A stretch of 64,000 nt of DNA from NCBI GenBank assembly GCA_023269545.1, contig JAHFTB010000002.1, forward strand, positions 62,001 through 126,000, read 5' to 3'. The notes below the pieces were generated by a model, which did no database searches, had not been told where the DNA came from, and saw nothing but the letters and a program-made list of their open reading frames with translations. Shown here piece after piece: positions 54,738-63,346 of this stretch (position 1 is the stretch's first letter; each line of letters begins with the position of its first letter). Made by a program: the position numbers and the translations under genes. The stretch comes from Verrucomicrobiota bacterium. Lineage in GTDB: Bacteria > Verrucomicrobiota > Verrucomicrobiia > Chthoniobacterales > Xiphinematobacteraceae.

Positions 54738-55924
54738 CAACCTATCGAGGCAAGCCAGTTGTTCTGGAAGGAGAGAATTTCTCCGGACGAACGGCTCTAC
54801 TTCACCGTTGTGTTGCTGACCGTTCTCAGAAAGGAGATCCAGCCGTTTACCTCGGATCTTCTGTTCATAGATATCTTTCGTCGCTGATGCCTAGCGTTCA
54901 TGATGAGCTTTATCTTCACGTTTTCGGTGCTCGTCACGAAAAATCACTATTCTGTCTTGCTGAATCATTTGGATTAACCCGTTGCTTTTATCAAAGTCCC
55001 TTTACTCTTTCCGGTGGAGAGCAAGCTCTGCTAGCCATCCTTTCTCAATTAGGCATGGAGCCCACCCTACTTGCTTTGGATAGTACATTGGGCGAACTTG
55101 ATCAGGTGAACAGGGTGAGAATTACACAGGTTTTTTCCTCACCAGTTGCTGAGAATACAATTACAGTACTTACTGAAAATGGTTATGCAAGGGACCGTAC
55201 GGGGAATTTGCCCATTCGACGGCCCGTTTCTGAATTTGTAGAACCCTCGACAAAGCCACCTCGATTTTGTGCTTCGGATTTCAGGTTCATACCTTCTGCA
55301 AATAGGGGATGTTTGGAGGCCGACGAAATTAGATTTAGCTACAGAGCGGGATTTCCCATTTTGTGTGGGGTTTCCTTTCGGTTGGAGCCGGGTCGTATTT
55401 ATTCGCTTGAGGGTAGAAATGGTGCGGGGAAAAGTACTCTGGCGCAGATTTTAGTGGGAGCCTTGCCTCTGCGTCGCGGAAAGATCTCTTTTGGGGGTCG
55501 CATCTTTAATGCGTGGAAAAATCCCGGACAAATTGTGGTCATGCACATGCAAAATCCGGATATTCAACTTTTTTCAAATTCTGTAAGCAAGGAACTCTCT
55601 GATCTTCCTGCACTTTCATCCGGATCTGCTGCTGCATTAGCAGGAGTGGAAAATTTGATGCTTGAGCATCCATTTGATCTTCCCTTTGTCCTGCGCAAAC
55701 GGCTGACTTTTTCTCTCATAGCCAATCTGAGACGCCCCTGGTTTATCTTTGATGAGCCCACATTAGGACAAGATGTCCGAGCCTGTGATCAAATGGTTGC
55801 CATTCTCCGACAGATGGCAAAAAACGGTGCCGGCATCATTGTGATCTCACATTCTCAAGAATTTATTTGCAGACTGGAAACACAAAGGCTCTGGCTCGAA
55901 AATGGTTTCATGAGAGAACTTTAA
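54716..55924 (+). CDS. Fused double ECF ATPase with one degenerate half
   Basis: This 402-residue protein has two ABC ATPase domains in one chain, replacing separate EcfA and EcfA'. Domain 1 (about 1-190): Walker A is degenerate (GENFSGRTALL, Arg25 in place of Lys), the signature LSGGEQ is intact (about 98-103), and Walker B is LLALDSTLGELD without the catalytic Glu. Domain 2 (about 205-402): Walker A GRNGAGKSTL and Walker B FIFDEPTLGQD are intact, H-loop VISHSQEF is present, and the signature is degenerate (RKRLTFSL). One composite site is thus complete. It overlaps ecfT by 22 bases. Confidence 0.85.
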   Translation: MDITAFLTTYRGKPVVLEGENFSGRTALLHRCVADRSQKGDPAVYLGSSVHRYLSSLMPSVHDELYLHVFGARHEKSLFCLAESFGLTRCFYQSPFTLSGGEQALLAILSQLGMEPTLLALDSTLGELDQVNRVRITQVFSSPVAENTITVLTENGYARDRTGNLPIRRPVSEFVEPSTKPPRFCASDFRFIPSANRGCLEADEIRFSYRAGFPILCGVSFRLEPGRIYSLEGRNGAGKSTLAQILVGALPLRRGKISFGGRIFNAWKNPGQIVVMHMQNPDIQLFSNSVSKELSDLPALSSGSAAALAGVENLMLEHPFDLPFVLRKRLTFSLIANLRRPWFIFDEPTLGQDVRACDQMVAILRQMAKNGAGIIVISHSQEFICRLETQRLWLENGFMREL

Positions 55925-55934
55925 GTTCTACGGA

Positions 55935-55972
55935 GATGGCCTTTTGCTTTCGCGATGGCCTTTTGCTTACGC
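55935..55972. repeat. Short direct repeat before a family A element
   Basis: The 15-base sequence gatggccttttgctt occurs twice, separated by four bases (55935-55949 and 55954-55968). Confidence 0.6.
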
Positions 55973-56031
55973 CGCTCCTAAAGCTAAAATTGCAGTCACA
56001 TCCGTGATCATTTTATACTGGCTTCGCTATA
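55961..56031. repeat. Repeat family A, right-end copy
   Basis: It has the interior segment gcttacgccgctcctaaagc and the right end ttttatactggcttcgctata. The reverse complement matches 11760-11830. It ends just inside the 3' end of the fused phosphatase/SHMT gene. Confidence 0.65.
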
Positions 56032-57735
56032 AAAAGGCAGAGGAAATTTTGAGGTGAAGGCGGTGACTTGGGATCGGATCGAGGCAAGTGCGCTATCGTC
56101 TGAACGGACTTTAAGTGCCGCATCGAGAATGTCCGCAATTTCCATCATGTCTTCTTCTTTCATTCCGCGAGTGGTCATAGCTGGGGTGCCGAGGCGAATT
56201 CCGCCTGTTTTGGTAATGGGTTCGGTGTCGAAGGGAATCGCATTTTTATTGACCGTAATAGCGGCTTTATCCAGAGCGATTTGTGCTTCCACACCGTGGA
56301 TTCCTTTAGGACGTAAGTCTACGAGCACAATATGATTATCCGTTCCGCCGGAAACAATGCGATAGCCCAAAAGTGCCAACCGAGCGGCAAGGGCCTTACT
56401 GTTAGAAACAACCTGCTGAGCGTATGTTTTAAAAGAGGGTTGAAATGCTTCGTGGAGGCAGACTGCTTTTGCAGCTATGATGTGCATGAGAGGCCCGCCC
56501 TGGATTCCGGGAAATACCATAGAGTCTATCTTTTTAGCATATTGCTCACGACAGAAAATGAGGCCAGCGCGGGGGCCTCGAAGGCTCTTATGTGTGGTTG
56601 TGGTGACGAAGTCCGCATGAGGAACCGGATTGGGGTGCATGCCTCCCGCAACGAGACCTGCAATATGAGCCATGTCTACGAAAAGAAGTGCGCCCACGGA
56701 ATCAGCAATTTGTCTCAGACGGGCAAAGTCAATGATTCGAGAATACGAAGAAGCTCCCGCTGTGATCAGTTTTGGACGGACTTCTTCCGCTTGCCGAGCC
56801 AGTGCCTCGTAATCAATTTGTTCTGTTTGCTGGTCGACTCCATAATGACTGACCTCGTACAGCTTCCCTGAAAAATTGGCCTTGTGCCCGTGAGTCAGAT
56901 GTCCACCATGGGCGAGATCCATGGTCAAAATGCGATCACCTAGTTGAAGGGCACTGAAATACACTGCCATATTTGCCTGGCTACCAGAATGAGGTTGCAC
57001 ATTGGCATGTTCAGCGTGGAAGATCTTTTTCGCACGTTCTATGGCAAGAGCTTCCACCACATCCACAAACTCGCACCCCCCGTACCACCGTTTATTCGGA
57101 TAACCTTCTGCGTATTTATTAGTGAGACAGGATCCCTGAGCTTCCATGACAGCGGCGCTGGTATAATTTTCAGAGGCAATAAGTTCGATATGTTCAAACT
57201 GACGATGTTGCTCATTGCTAATCGCTTTGGCGATTTGAGGATCAACGGTTTCTAACTGTGGATGGATGGCGTTGGGCATTGGGGACATAGAATTTTGATC
57301 GATGAGAAGGAGAATTTTTTTGACGGCGTTTTTAATCACCTCTTTGCAGCGTTTGTAAGTTTCACGATTGTATCCGATGGGGTCAGGAACATCAGGGGAC
57401 CCGGGTTCGGATTCGCGAAGAAGAAAAACCTTATCCCTCGAAAGGGGGTAAAGAAAATTCAGTGTTCTTTTGTGTTCGCGGCTCATAACGAAGATATGGG
57501 TTGCGCGTTTGATAAGATCCACCGTCAGAGGGCGGCTATGGTACGAAGAAATATCGATGCCATCGTTACGGAGAAGCTGTACGGCAAACTGACTGGGTGG
57601 GGCCCCAGACAGGGCGTTGATGCCGGCGGAGAATACCTCCACCTCTTTACGGTCCTTAAGGAGTTTTCGGAAAAGGCCTTCCGCCATAGGGCTACGGCAG
57701 GTATTGCCCGTACAAATAAACAGAATTGATTTCAT
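56008..57735 (-). CDS. glyA: Fusion of LMW protein tyrosine phosphatase and serine hydroxymethyltransferase
   Basis: This is a single uninterrupted frame of 575 residues from ATG 57735. Residues 1 to about 150 form an LMW-PTP/YwlE-type domain with [12 protein letters not shown] (Cys8, Arg14) and the acid loop PDVPDPIG. Residues from about 157 form a full [44 protein letters not shown] lysine in [14 protein letters not shown], and the [11 protein letters not shown] segment. SHMT interconverts serine and glycine and supplies one-carbon units. An internal ATG at the linker ([10 protein letters not shown]) lacks an RBS, so one fused product is expected. The 3' end overlaps a family A repeat. Confidence 0.9.
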   Translation of the reverse strand: MKSILFICTGNTCRSPMAEGLFRKLLKDRKEVEVFSAGINALSGAPPSQFAVQLLRNDGIDISSYHSRPLTVDLIKRATHIFVMSREHKRTLNFLYPLSRDKVFLLRESEPGSPDVPDPIGYNRETYKRCKEVIKNAVKKILLLIDQNSMSPMPNAIHPQLETVDPQIAKAISNEQHRQFEHIELIASENYTSAAVMEAQGSCLTNKYAEGYPNKRWYGGCEFVDVVEALAIERAKKIFHAEHANVQPHSGSQANMAVYFSALQLGDRILTMDLAHGGHLTHGHKANFSGKLYEVSHYGVDQQTEQIDYEALARQAEEVRPKLITAGASSYSRIIDFARLRQIADSVGALLFVDMAHIAGLVAGGMHPNPVPHADFVTTTTHKSLRGPRAGLIFCREQYAKKIDSMVFPGIQGGPLMHIIAAKAVCLHEAFQPSFKTYAQQVVSNSKALAARLALLGYRIVSGGTDNHIVLVDLRPKGIHGVEAQIALDKAAITVNKNAIPFDTEPITKTGGIRLGTPAMTTRGMKEEDMMEIADILDAALKVRSDDSALASIRSQVTAFTSKFPLPFYSEASIK

Positions 57736-57876
57736 GGAACAGGATCCAAATGTTTGCAACAGAATAGTGTGGTAGGGCCTGTTAACACAATGAGAAGAGG
57801 TGGCGCGAGAGAAATTACAGAAGTCAATGTTGAGTGAATACCAGCTTGAGAATGATACTGAGCCAGCGGTATATGT

Positions 57877-58302
57877 TTGCAATCACACATCTATTATTTG
57901 GAAAAGCCATCCACCATTTCGGATTTATATCGATTCGCCCTAGTGCTGACACAGGACGCTTCGCAAGCGACATCTTTAGTCGAAGAGTCTGTCCAAGAAG
58001 TTTTAAATAGAGGCGGCGAAGAAAGCACCAGAAGGATGAAGTGGTTGATTTTTCAAAAGATTCGGCAAAAAGCTCTCCGCCAGATTGAAACATCAGGAAG
58101 CAGATCTCTTTCTGGTAGCGTGGCAGCATTACATGCGCTTCCGGAGCCCGCCCGGAGCGCGATGACTCTGCTTTGCTTGGAAAGCTTTTCTTTGCAGGAT
58201 CTGGAGTCTTTTCTGGATCTTTCCACGCGAGAATTGGGGGAGGCTCTTGAAACTGCCCGTTCCGGTCTCAAGCGTTCGCTCCCGTTTTCTCACGACCCCT
58301 AA
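57877..58302 (+). CDS. ECF-type sigma factor-like protein
   Basis: This 141-residue protein is small and helical. Its N-terminal part ([24 protein letters not shown]) resembles sigma region 2 and its C-terminal part ([30 protein letters not shown] then [16 protein letters not shown]) resembles region 4 with a helix-turn-helix. It is shorter and more divergent than canonical sigma-E factors. The start is TTG 57877. The next gene encodes a membrane protein of anti-sigma type, which supports this call. Confidence 0.65.
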   Translation: MQSHIYYLEKPSTISDLYRFALVLTQDASQATSLVEESVQEVLNRGGEESTRRMKWLIFQKIRQKALRQIETSGSRSLSGSVAALHALPEPARSAMTLLCLESFSLQDLESFLDLSTRELGEALETARSGLKRSLPFSHDP

Positions 58303-58323
58303 CCTTTCCGGAACATTACTCTT

Positions 58324-59103
58324 GTGACAATCAAGCAAATAAAAAGCCTTCTCTTGGTTTGCCCTCCAACTGGGAATGACGGTGGAGATCCACGTCTCAA
58401 AAAGGCTCTTCAAGCCGCTCAAAAGGATCCCGAGCTACGGGCTGCGTGGGACACTCAAGTAAAGTTTGACCGTCGCGTAGCGGATGGCTTACGAGCCATT
58501 GCGCCTCCGCCTTCTCTCATGGCGGCCGCTACAAATGTGGAGTCTCATCTTTCTCATCGGACGGTACCGACTATGTCTTTGCGGGATCCGGCAATTCTGT
58601 CTGTGGTGATCGCATTTGTTTTGCTTGTGGGATTGGGAATATGGCTTGTTTTTGGCAAAATGTCTTCTTTCCCAGGCGCATCCGAAACCTGGGAAATCGT
58701 GTCGATGGGAGATAGCGCGCCAGCGGACCGATTAGAACCTATCACGCTAAAGTTGGATGTATTGGATGATTGGTTTGCTATGAAGGGAATGGACCAATTT
58801 TGGGCGCCAACGGAACTGGGAAATCTGGATGTCGTGGGGGCACGGCTTTTTTATTTCGCAGATATTCCTGTAGCGATGGGAGTTGGGGATCAGCCACTGG
58901 TGTCCTTCTATGCTTTCAATGGAACCCGACTAGGAATTTCCGTGCCAACGGATGGGAAATGGAAACTCGTGACTCGAGATCGGAAAGCAATTGCGGTAAC
59001 AGGCCAAGGAGATATGGTTTTTGTGATAGAAATTGACGGCGACCGAACGGATTTACAACGAATTTTACACCAATTGTACGCTTCAAAATACTCCGAGCAA
59101 TAA
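58324..59103 (+). CDS. Anti-sigma factor-like single-pass membrane protein
   Basis: This 259-residue protein has an N-terminal cytosolic helical part (about 1-85, DPRLKKALQAAQKDPELRAAWDTQ...), one membrane helix (about 92-112, ILSVVIAFVLLVGLGIWLVF) and a periplasmic domain with alternating strands. The layout and position 21 bases after the sigma-like gene fit a membrane anti-sigma factor. No zinc HxxxCxxC motif is present, so it is not of the ZAS class. Confidence 0.65.
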   Translation: MTIKQIKSLLLVCPPTGNDGGDPRLKKALQAAQKDPELRAAWDTQVKFDRRVADGLRAIAPPPSLMAAATNVESHLSHRTVPTMSLRDPAILSVVIAFVLLVGLGIWLVFGKMSSFPGASETWEIVSMGDSAPADRLEPITLKLDVLDDWFAMKGMDQFWAPTELGNLDVVGARLFYFADIPVAMGVGDQPLVSFYAFNGTRLGISVPTDGKWKLVTRDRKAIAVTGQGDMVFVIEIDGDRTDLQRILHQLYASKYSEQ

Positions 59104-59147
59104 ACCGGAAAAAGACATACGGTTGTTCTTGTTCTGCAATTTATTCA

Positions 59148-60416
59148 CTAGGGAAAGAGTCCTCTGATTTGTTTCGCTGCTCGCACGCGTTCAATGCCAA
59201 TGGAAAGAGCGGAACTTCGGTTGGAAATGCCCCGTTCTTTCGCTCTGCGGATGACCGCAGAAAAAGCACCTTCCAAAATTCTGCATAACCGATCAATGAC
59301 TTCCGTATCCGTCCAAAGAAAATTTTGAATATCTTGGACCCACTCAAAGTAAGAGACTACTACCCCTCCTACGTTACAGAGAATATCGGGAATGACAAAG
59401 ATTTCATCCCGCCGTTGCTCTAGGATTGCGTCGGCCTCGGGTGTGGTGGGGCCATTGGCTGCTTCCGCGAGGATGCGACATCGTAGTTGGCCGGCATTCG
59501 ATTGAGTGATGACACGTTCGATAGCAGCCGGTACGAGCACGTCACAGGGAAGTGTGAGCAATTCAGCGGGATCAATCATTTCTCCCCCGTCGAATCCTTC
59601 CAGGGATTTATGTTCCGCTACATAGCGGTCGGCCACTGACACATCGATTCCCTTCGGATTGTAGAGGGCAATCATCTGATCGCTGATGCCGATTACTTTC
59701 ATTCCTGTACGATAGGCTAGTCCACACGCTGTGACAGATCCTACATTGCCGAACCCTTGGACGATGGCCGTCCCTCCCTGCGGACTGATTTGCAGATGAT
59801 TGTAGGCACGTTCCACAAGAAAAACGACGCCGCGACCGGTGGCTTCGCGTCTTCCGGCGCAACCGCCCAAAACGGTAGGTTTTCCCGTAACGATCTCGGC
59901 AACGGATTTTCCGGCATGAGAGGAATAGCTATCCATGAACCATGCCATGACTTGTTCGTTAGTGCCCAGGTCCGGTCCCATGATATCTGTCTGAGGCCCA
60001 ACGAAAGGAATCATTTCCAACATGTACCTACGAGAAACTCTTTGAAGTTCGGTGGGGGTCAGGCTTCTGGGATCCACAGCAACTCCTCCTTTCGCACCGC
60101 CGTAAGGGAGACCCGCTAGCGCGCATTTCCAACTCATCCATACTGCAAGGGCGGCAGATTCGCCTAAGGTCAAAGTGGGAGTAAAGCGAGTGCCTCCTTT
60201 TGTAGGCCCCAAGGCAAGATGATGTTGCACTCGGTATCCTTGAAAGACGGCGATGCTTCCATCTTCTCGATGAATAGGGATGGAAACGGAAATTGCTCGT
60301 TTCGGGAGTATGAGTTGGTCTCGCTCGCCTCCGTGGATTTCTAATAGGTCGGCTACGGCATCGAATTGTTGTCGTGCCATTTTAAATACGGGATCGAAAT
60401 AGATTTCTCGTTCCAT
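59148..60416 (-). CDS. gdhA: Glutamate dehydrogenase
   Basis: This 422-residue Glu/Leu/Phe/Val dehydrogenase-family protein has the substrate region KGGTRFTPTLTLGESAALAVWM, the catalytic Lys in CALAGLPYGGAKGGV, Asp-containing GPDLGTNEQVMAWFMDSY, and the NAD(P) domain with QGFGNVGSVTA. Length favours a glutamate dehydrogenase over the shorter leucine dehydrogenases. It connects nitrogen assimilation with 2-oxoglutarate of the TCA cycle. Confidence 0.9.
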   Translation of the reverse strand: MEREIYFDPVFKMARQQFDAVADLLEIHGGERDQLILPKRAISVSIPIHREDGSIAVFQGYRVQHHLALGPTKGGTRFTPTLTLGESAALAVWMSWKCALAGLPYGGAKGGVAVDPRSLTPTELQRVSRRYMLEMIPFVGPQTDIMGPDLGTNEQVMAWFMDSYSSHAGKSVAEIVTGKPTVLGGCAGRREATGRGVVFLVERAYNHLQISPQGGTAIVQGFGNVGSVTACGLAYRTGMKVIGISDQMIALYNPKGIDVSVADRYVAEHKSLEGFDGGEMIDPAELLTLPCDVLVPAAIERVITQSNAGQLRCRILAEAANGPTTPEADAILEQRRDEIFVIPDILCNVGGVVVSYFEWVQDIQNFLWTDTEVIDRLCRILEGAFSAVIRRAKERGISNRSSALSIGIERVRAAKQIRGLFP

Positions 60417-60545
60417 GATAGATTAAAAAAATTTAAAATTTGAAAGTCATCGGGAGGGCGTCCATCCCCATCTACCGATGAGTAAACAGTAATTTTGCAG
60501 AAAAGTTGCGTATTTCAACTGGTTGATAGTTTTGGAAGCGATGCT

Positions 60546-61034
60546 TTAGTGAATTCGATAACGACCGTCGCCTACGCTGAGGACTCGAATACGAACTCGC
60601 GTAATGCCTCTGGCATAGAATTCAAGTTTTTTTGCAGCTTTGGGAGTGACGTCCAAAATTCTTCCTTTAATAAAAGGACCTCGATCATTGAGACGAAGGA
60701 TGGTGGACTTTCCATTGTTAAGATTGGTTACCTTAACGCGACAGGGAAGCGGAAGGATCCTGTGCGCACCTTCCAACGCGGAAGACTGAAAACGTTCGCC
60801 TAAAGCAGTCTTTCCTGGAAACAGCCAGTTGCCTTCTGTATAATGGGAAGCGACTCCGTATTCTATAAAGCCTACCGCCTGTCTGGGAGATAATGGATGA
60901 TAACGAATTCCTCGGAGGTGATAGGGTTGATACTTGTAGCCACGATAAGAATGGTTCGCGCAGGAACAGACATATCCAACCAATGCAAGAAGCAGTAACA
61001 ATCGGGGAATACTTTTCGCATCTTCCAAAATCAT
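60546..61034 (-). CDS. rlpA: RlpA-like septal/peptidoglycan lipoprotein
   Basis: This protein has about 162 residues from ATG 61034, with a lipoprotein signal (LLLLLALVGYVCSC, lipobox Cys). The mature part is a double-psi beta barrel: GVASHYTEGNWLFPGKTALGERF, AHRILPLPCRVKVTNLNNGKS, LRLNDRGPFIKGRILDVTPKAAKKL. RlpA lytic transglycosylases cleave glycan strands lacking stem peptides. No SPOR domain is present. Confidence 0.9.
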   Translation of the reverse strand: MILEDAKSIPRLLLLLALVGYVCSCANHSYRGYKYQPYHLRGIRYHPLSPRQAVGFIEYGVASHYTEGNWLFPGKTALGERFQSSALEGAHRILPLPCRVKVTNLNNGKSTILRLNDRGPFIKGRILDVTPKAAKKLEFYARGITRVRIRVLSVGDGRYRIH

Positions 61035-61079
61035 AACGGATTGTAAGAGCCCACTTGTTACCCTACAGTTGCTTTTTTT

Positions 61080-61118
61080 GTTTTGCTTTTTGTCACCCAA
61101 GCAAAACTTTATTTTTTC
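61080..61118 (+). terminator. Terminator-like hairpin on the plus strand
   Basis: A 9-bp stem (gttttgctt / aagcaaaac) is followed by tttattttttc. Both flanking genes are on the minus strand, so the orientation is unexpected. It might close an antisense or small transcript, or be chance in AT-rich DNA. Confidence 0.4.
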
Positions 61119-61168
61119 TGCTATAAAGACAAAAGAGCCCTCCGATAACTAGCAGATTGGGAGCGGGA

Positions 61169-61492
61169 CTAAAAACCAGGCAGTCCCGGAATTTTAAATC
61201 CGGCAGTGACTTTACTCATTTCTTGTTCAGCTGCATTCCTCACGTCTTCTGTGGCTTGTTTGATGGCAGCTAGGATGACATCTTCCAAAGACTCTACGTC
61301 CTTGGGGTCCACCAGGCTGGGGTCAATTTTCAATGAGAGAAAATCTCCCGCCGCATTACAGGTAATTTTTACCATCCCGCCACCCGCGGCGGTTTCCACC
61401 ACAATGGTTTTCAGCTTTTCCTGAGTTTCCTTAAAACGTTTTTTGGCTTTTTCAGCTTCTTTTAGCAAATTTCCGAGGTTTCCGAGATTCAT
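61169..61492 (-). CDS. ybaB: YbaB/EbfC nucleoid-associated protein
   Basis: This 107-residue protein matches the YbaB/EbfC family: LGNLLKEAEKAKKRFKETQEKL, VETAAGGGMVKITCNAAGDFLSLKIDP and DLVLAAIxxA-like (LEDVILAAIKQATEDV). It is a dimeric DNA-binding protein. Its start overlaps the dnaX stop (ATGA), the common dnaX-ybaB arrangement. Confidence 0.93.
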   Translation of the reverse strand: MNLGNLGNLLKEAEKAKKRFKETQEKLKTIVVETAAGGGMVKITCNAAGDFLSLKIDPSLVDPKDVESLEDVILAAIKQATEDVRNAAEQEMSKVTAGFKIPGLPGF

Positions 61493-63144
61493 GATGATGC
61501 GGTTTGAATAGTTCCTTTAAAAATTTCCAGCGCTTTACGGATCAGAGGATCATTTTTGAACTCTTCCATGGGATCCGTGGGCGGTGGCAAAAGGGACGTG
61601 TTTTCGGGAGGACTTTCTAAATGTGTCTGGTCTAAAGTGGACGGGATATCCACCAAGTCAATCTTCAAACGTGTCACAGATCCTCGCTTTTGTGAAAGCC
61701 GTTTTTCTAGTAATGATTGGATATCTCCCCAAAAAATAGACTCAAACTGTATTTTGAAGGATTTTGGAAAACAGACTCGCAGATGGGTTCCTTCAAAGGC
61801 GGCATTTTCCGCCTCGCTCAGCCAACCAAATTTAAAGGGACTTTCATTGATGGTTTCCGCGGCCACTGTTTTCCAGATCATTGCGGCGGAAAGTTCTTGA
61901 GCGGTGCCGCAGCTGGGCTGAACGGCTGCTTCAGGGGATACCAGATCCGTGTTTTTGAGGGGAAGTTTTTCCGATGGGGCTTCCGGTGGGGCGGGAGGAG
62001 CTTGAATCGAAGGCAGTGAATCGGGGGATCCTAACCCTAAGTGAGTCAGAGTGGTTAAAACGTCATCCAGACTTGCTTGTTCCAGCAGATGGGCGGCTTT
62101 AATGATCGTAACGTCCATTTGGAGGTGGGTGTCTGAAGCCCACTTCATACGAGATTGGGTATCGGCCAGGAGATCCAGCAATTCCAATAACTTACTTTGA
62201 TTGATGCAGATTGCTTGGTTCCGAATAGCCGGATCCGCGGTTTTGTCAGCTTTGGCTTGTTGAATTAGCACATCTCGCAACCAGATAATCCAATCTCCCA
62301 ATAAACGGGCCAAATCGCGACCATTCGATGCTTGTTCCGCGACAAGCGCCAATGCTTCGGCAGTTTTTTTTTCGAAAACGAGTGCCGAAAGGTCGGCAAC
62401 TGTTTGACGAGGGGTGAGGCCAAAAAGGAGAAGGACTTCCGATTCTGTAATCTGGTTGCCGCAGAAAGCAACTGCTTGATCAAGCATGGATTCCGCATCT
62501 CGGAGGGCGCCATCCGCAGCGGTCGCAATGGCAAGAGCGGCGTTCTCATCCATGACGATATTTTCTTTCGAAGCGATGGCCTGCAGATGAGAAGTCATGA
62601 GCTGAGGGGAAATGCGTTTGAGATCAAAACGCTGACAGCGACTGGAAATGGTCGCAGGTACCTTCTGGATTTCCGTGGTGGCGAAGATGAATTTCACATG
62701 AGAGGGAGGCTCTTCTAATGTCTTCAGCAAGGCATTAAAGGCGCCGGAGGAAAGCATATGGACCTCATCGATGATGTAGATTTTAAAAGGACCCCGAACT
62801 GGAGAAAATAGTACATTTTCGCGGATTTCGCGGATGTTTTCCACTCCGTTATTACTAGCTCCATCGATCTCTAAAACATCTAATGAACGGCTTTCTGCGA
62901 TTTCCACACAGGAATCACACCCCCCGCAAGGCTGCGCAGTAGGGCCGTTCTGGCAATTCAGGGCTTTGGCGAGAATACGAGCCGTCGAGGTCTTCCCTGT
63001 GCCGCGCGGCCCAACAAAAAGATATGCCTGAGCCAAGCGATTCAAACCAATGGAATTACGAAGAACCGTCGTGATGGAGTCTTGTCCGATCACCTCTTCA
63101 AAGGTTTGAGGACGATATTTTCGGGCAAAGACTCGGTAACTCAC
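61489..63144 (-). CDS. dnaX: DNA polymerase III clamp-loader subunit tau/gamma
   Basis: The protein has about 551 residues. The likely start is GTG 63144 (VSYRVFARKYRPQTF), because the longer frame to 63207 adds an unrelated hydrophobic stretch. AAA+ features: Walker A VGPRGTGKTSTA, zinc cysteines CGGCDSC, Walker B IYIIDEVHML and sensor 1 FIFATTEIQKVP. A Pro-rich linker and the C-terminal tau region follow. An A9 run on the coding strand (62364-62372) lies in codons for EKK near residue 257. It loads the beta clamp. Confidence 0.94.
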   Translation of the reverse strand: MSYRVFARKYRPQTFEEVIGQDSITTVLRNSIGLNRLAQAYLFVGPRGTGKTSTARILAKALNCQNGPTAQPCGGCDSCVEIAESRSLDVLEIDGASNNGVENIREIRENVLFSPVRGPFKIYIIDEVHMLSSGAFNALLKTLEEPPSHVKFIFATTEIQKVPATISSRCQRFDLKRISPQLMTSHLQAIASKENIVMDENAALAIATAADGALRDAESMLDQAVAFCGNQITESEVLLLFGLTPRQTVADLSALVFEKKTAEALALVAEQASNGRDLARLLGDWIIWLRDVLIQQAKADKTADPAIRNQAICINQSKLLELLDLLADTQSRMKWASDTHLQMDVTIIKAAHLLEQASLDDVLTTLTHLGLGSPDSLPSIQAPPAPPEAPSEKLPLKNTDLVSPEAAVQPSCGTAQELSAAMIWKTVAAETINESPFKFGWLSEAENAAFEGTHLRVCFPKSFKIQFESIFWGDIQSLLEKRLSQKRGSVTRLKIDLVDIPSTLDQTHLESPPENTSLLPPPTDPMEEFKNDPLIRKALEIFKGTIQTASS

Positions 63145-63346
63145 ACGAAAAAAATAGGACAATGGTGCTGCGAAACAAGAAAACAAAATGCCATCTTGAA
63201 AGACCACGATCCCTTTTCAAGCGACAATGCTGTTCAGTAAAATTTTTAAACCTGCTGTGAAGTGAAGAAAGTCCGGTGAAAGAAAGCCCGGTTCCCGGGC
63301 AGGAAATAGGTTGGATTTTATGGAATGATCTACTAGAACGCCCAAC

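Noticed and set aside
57260-57300. Separate glyA gene starting at the internal ATG codons
   Set aside because: No RBS precedes the internal ATGs and the phosphatase frame continues without a stop, so a fusion is the simpler reading.
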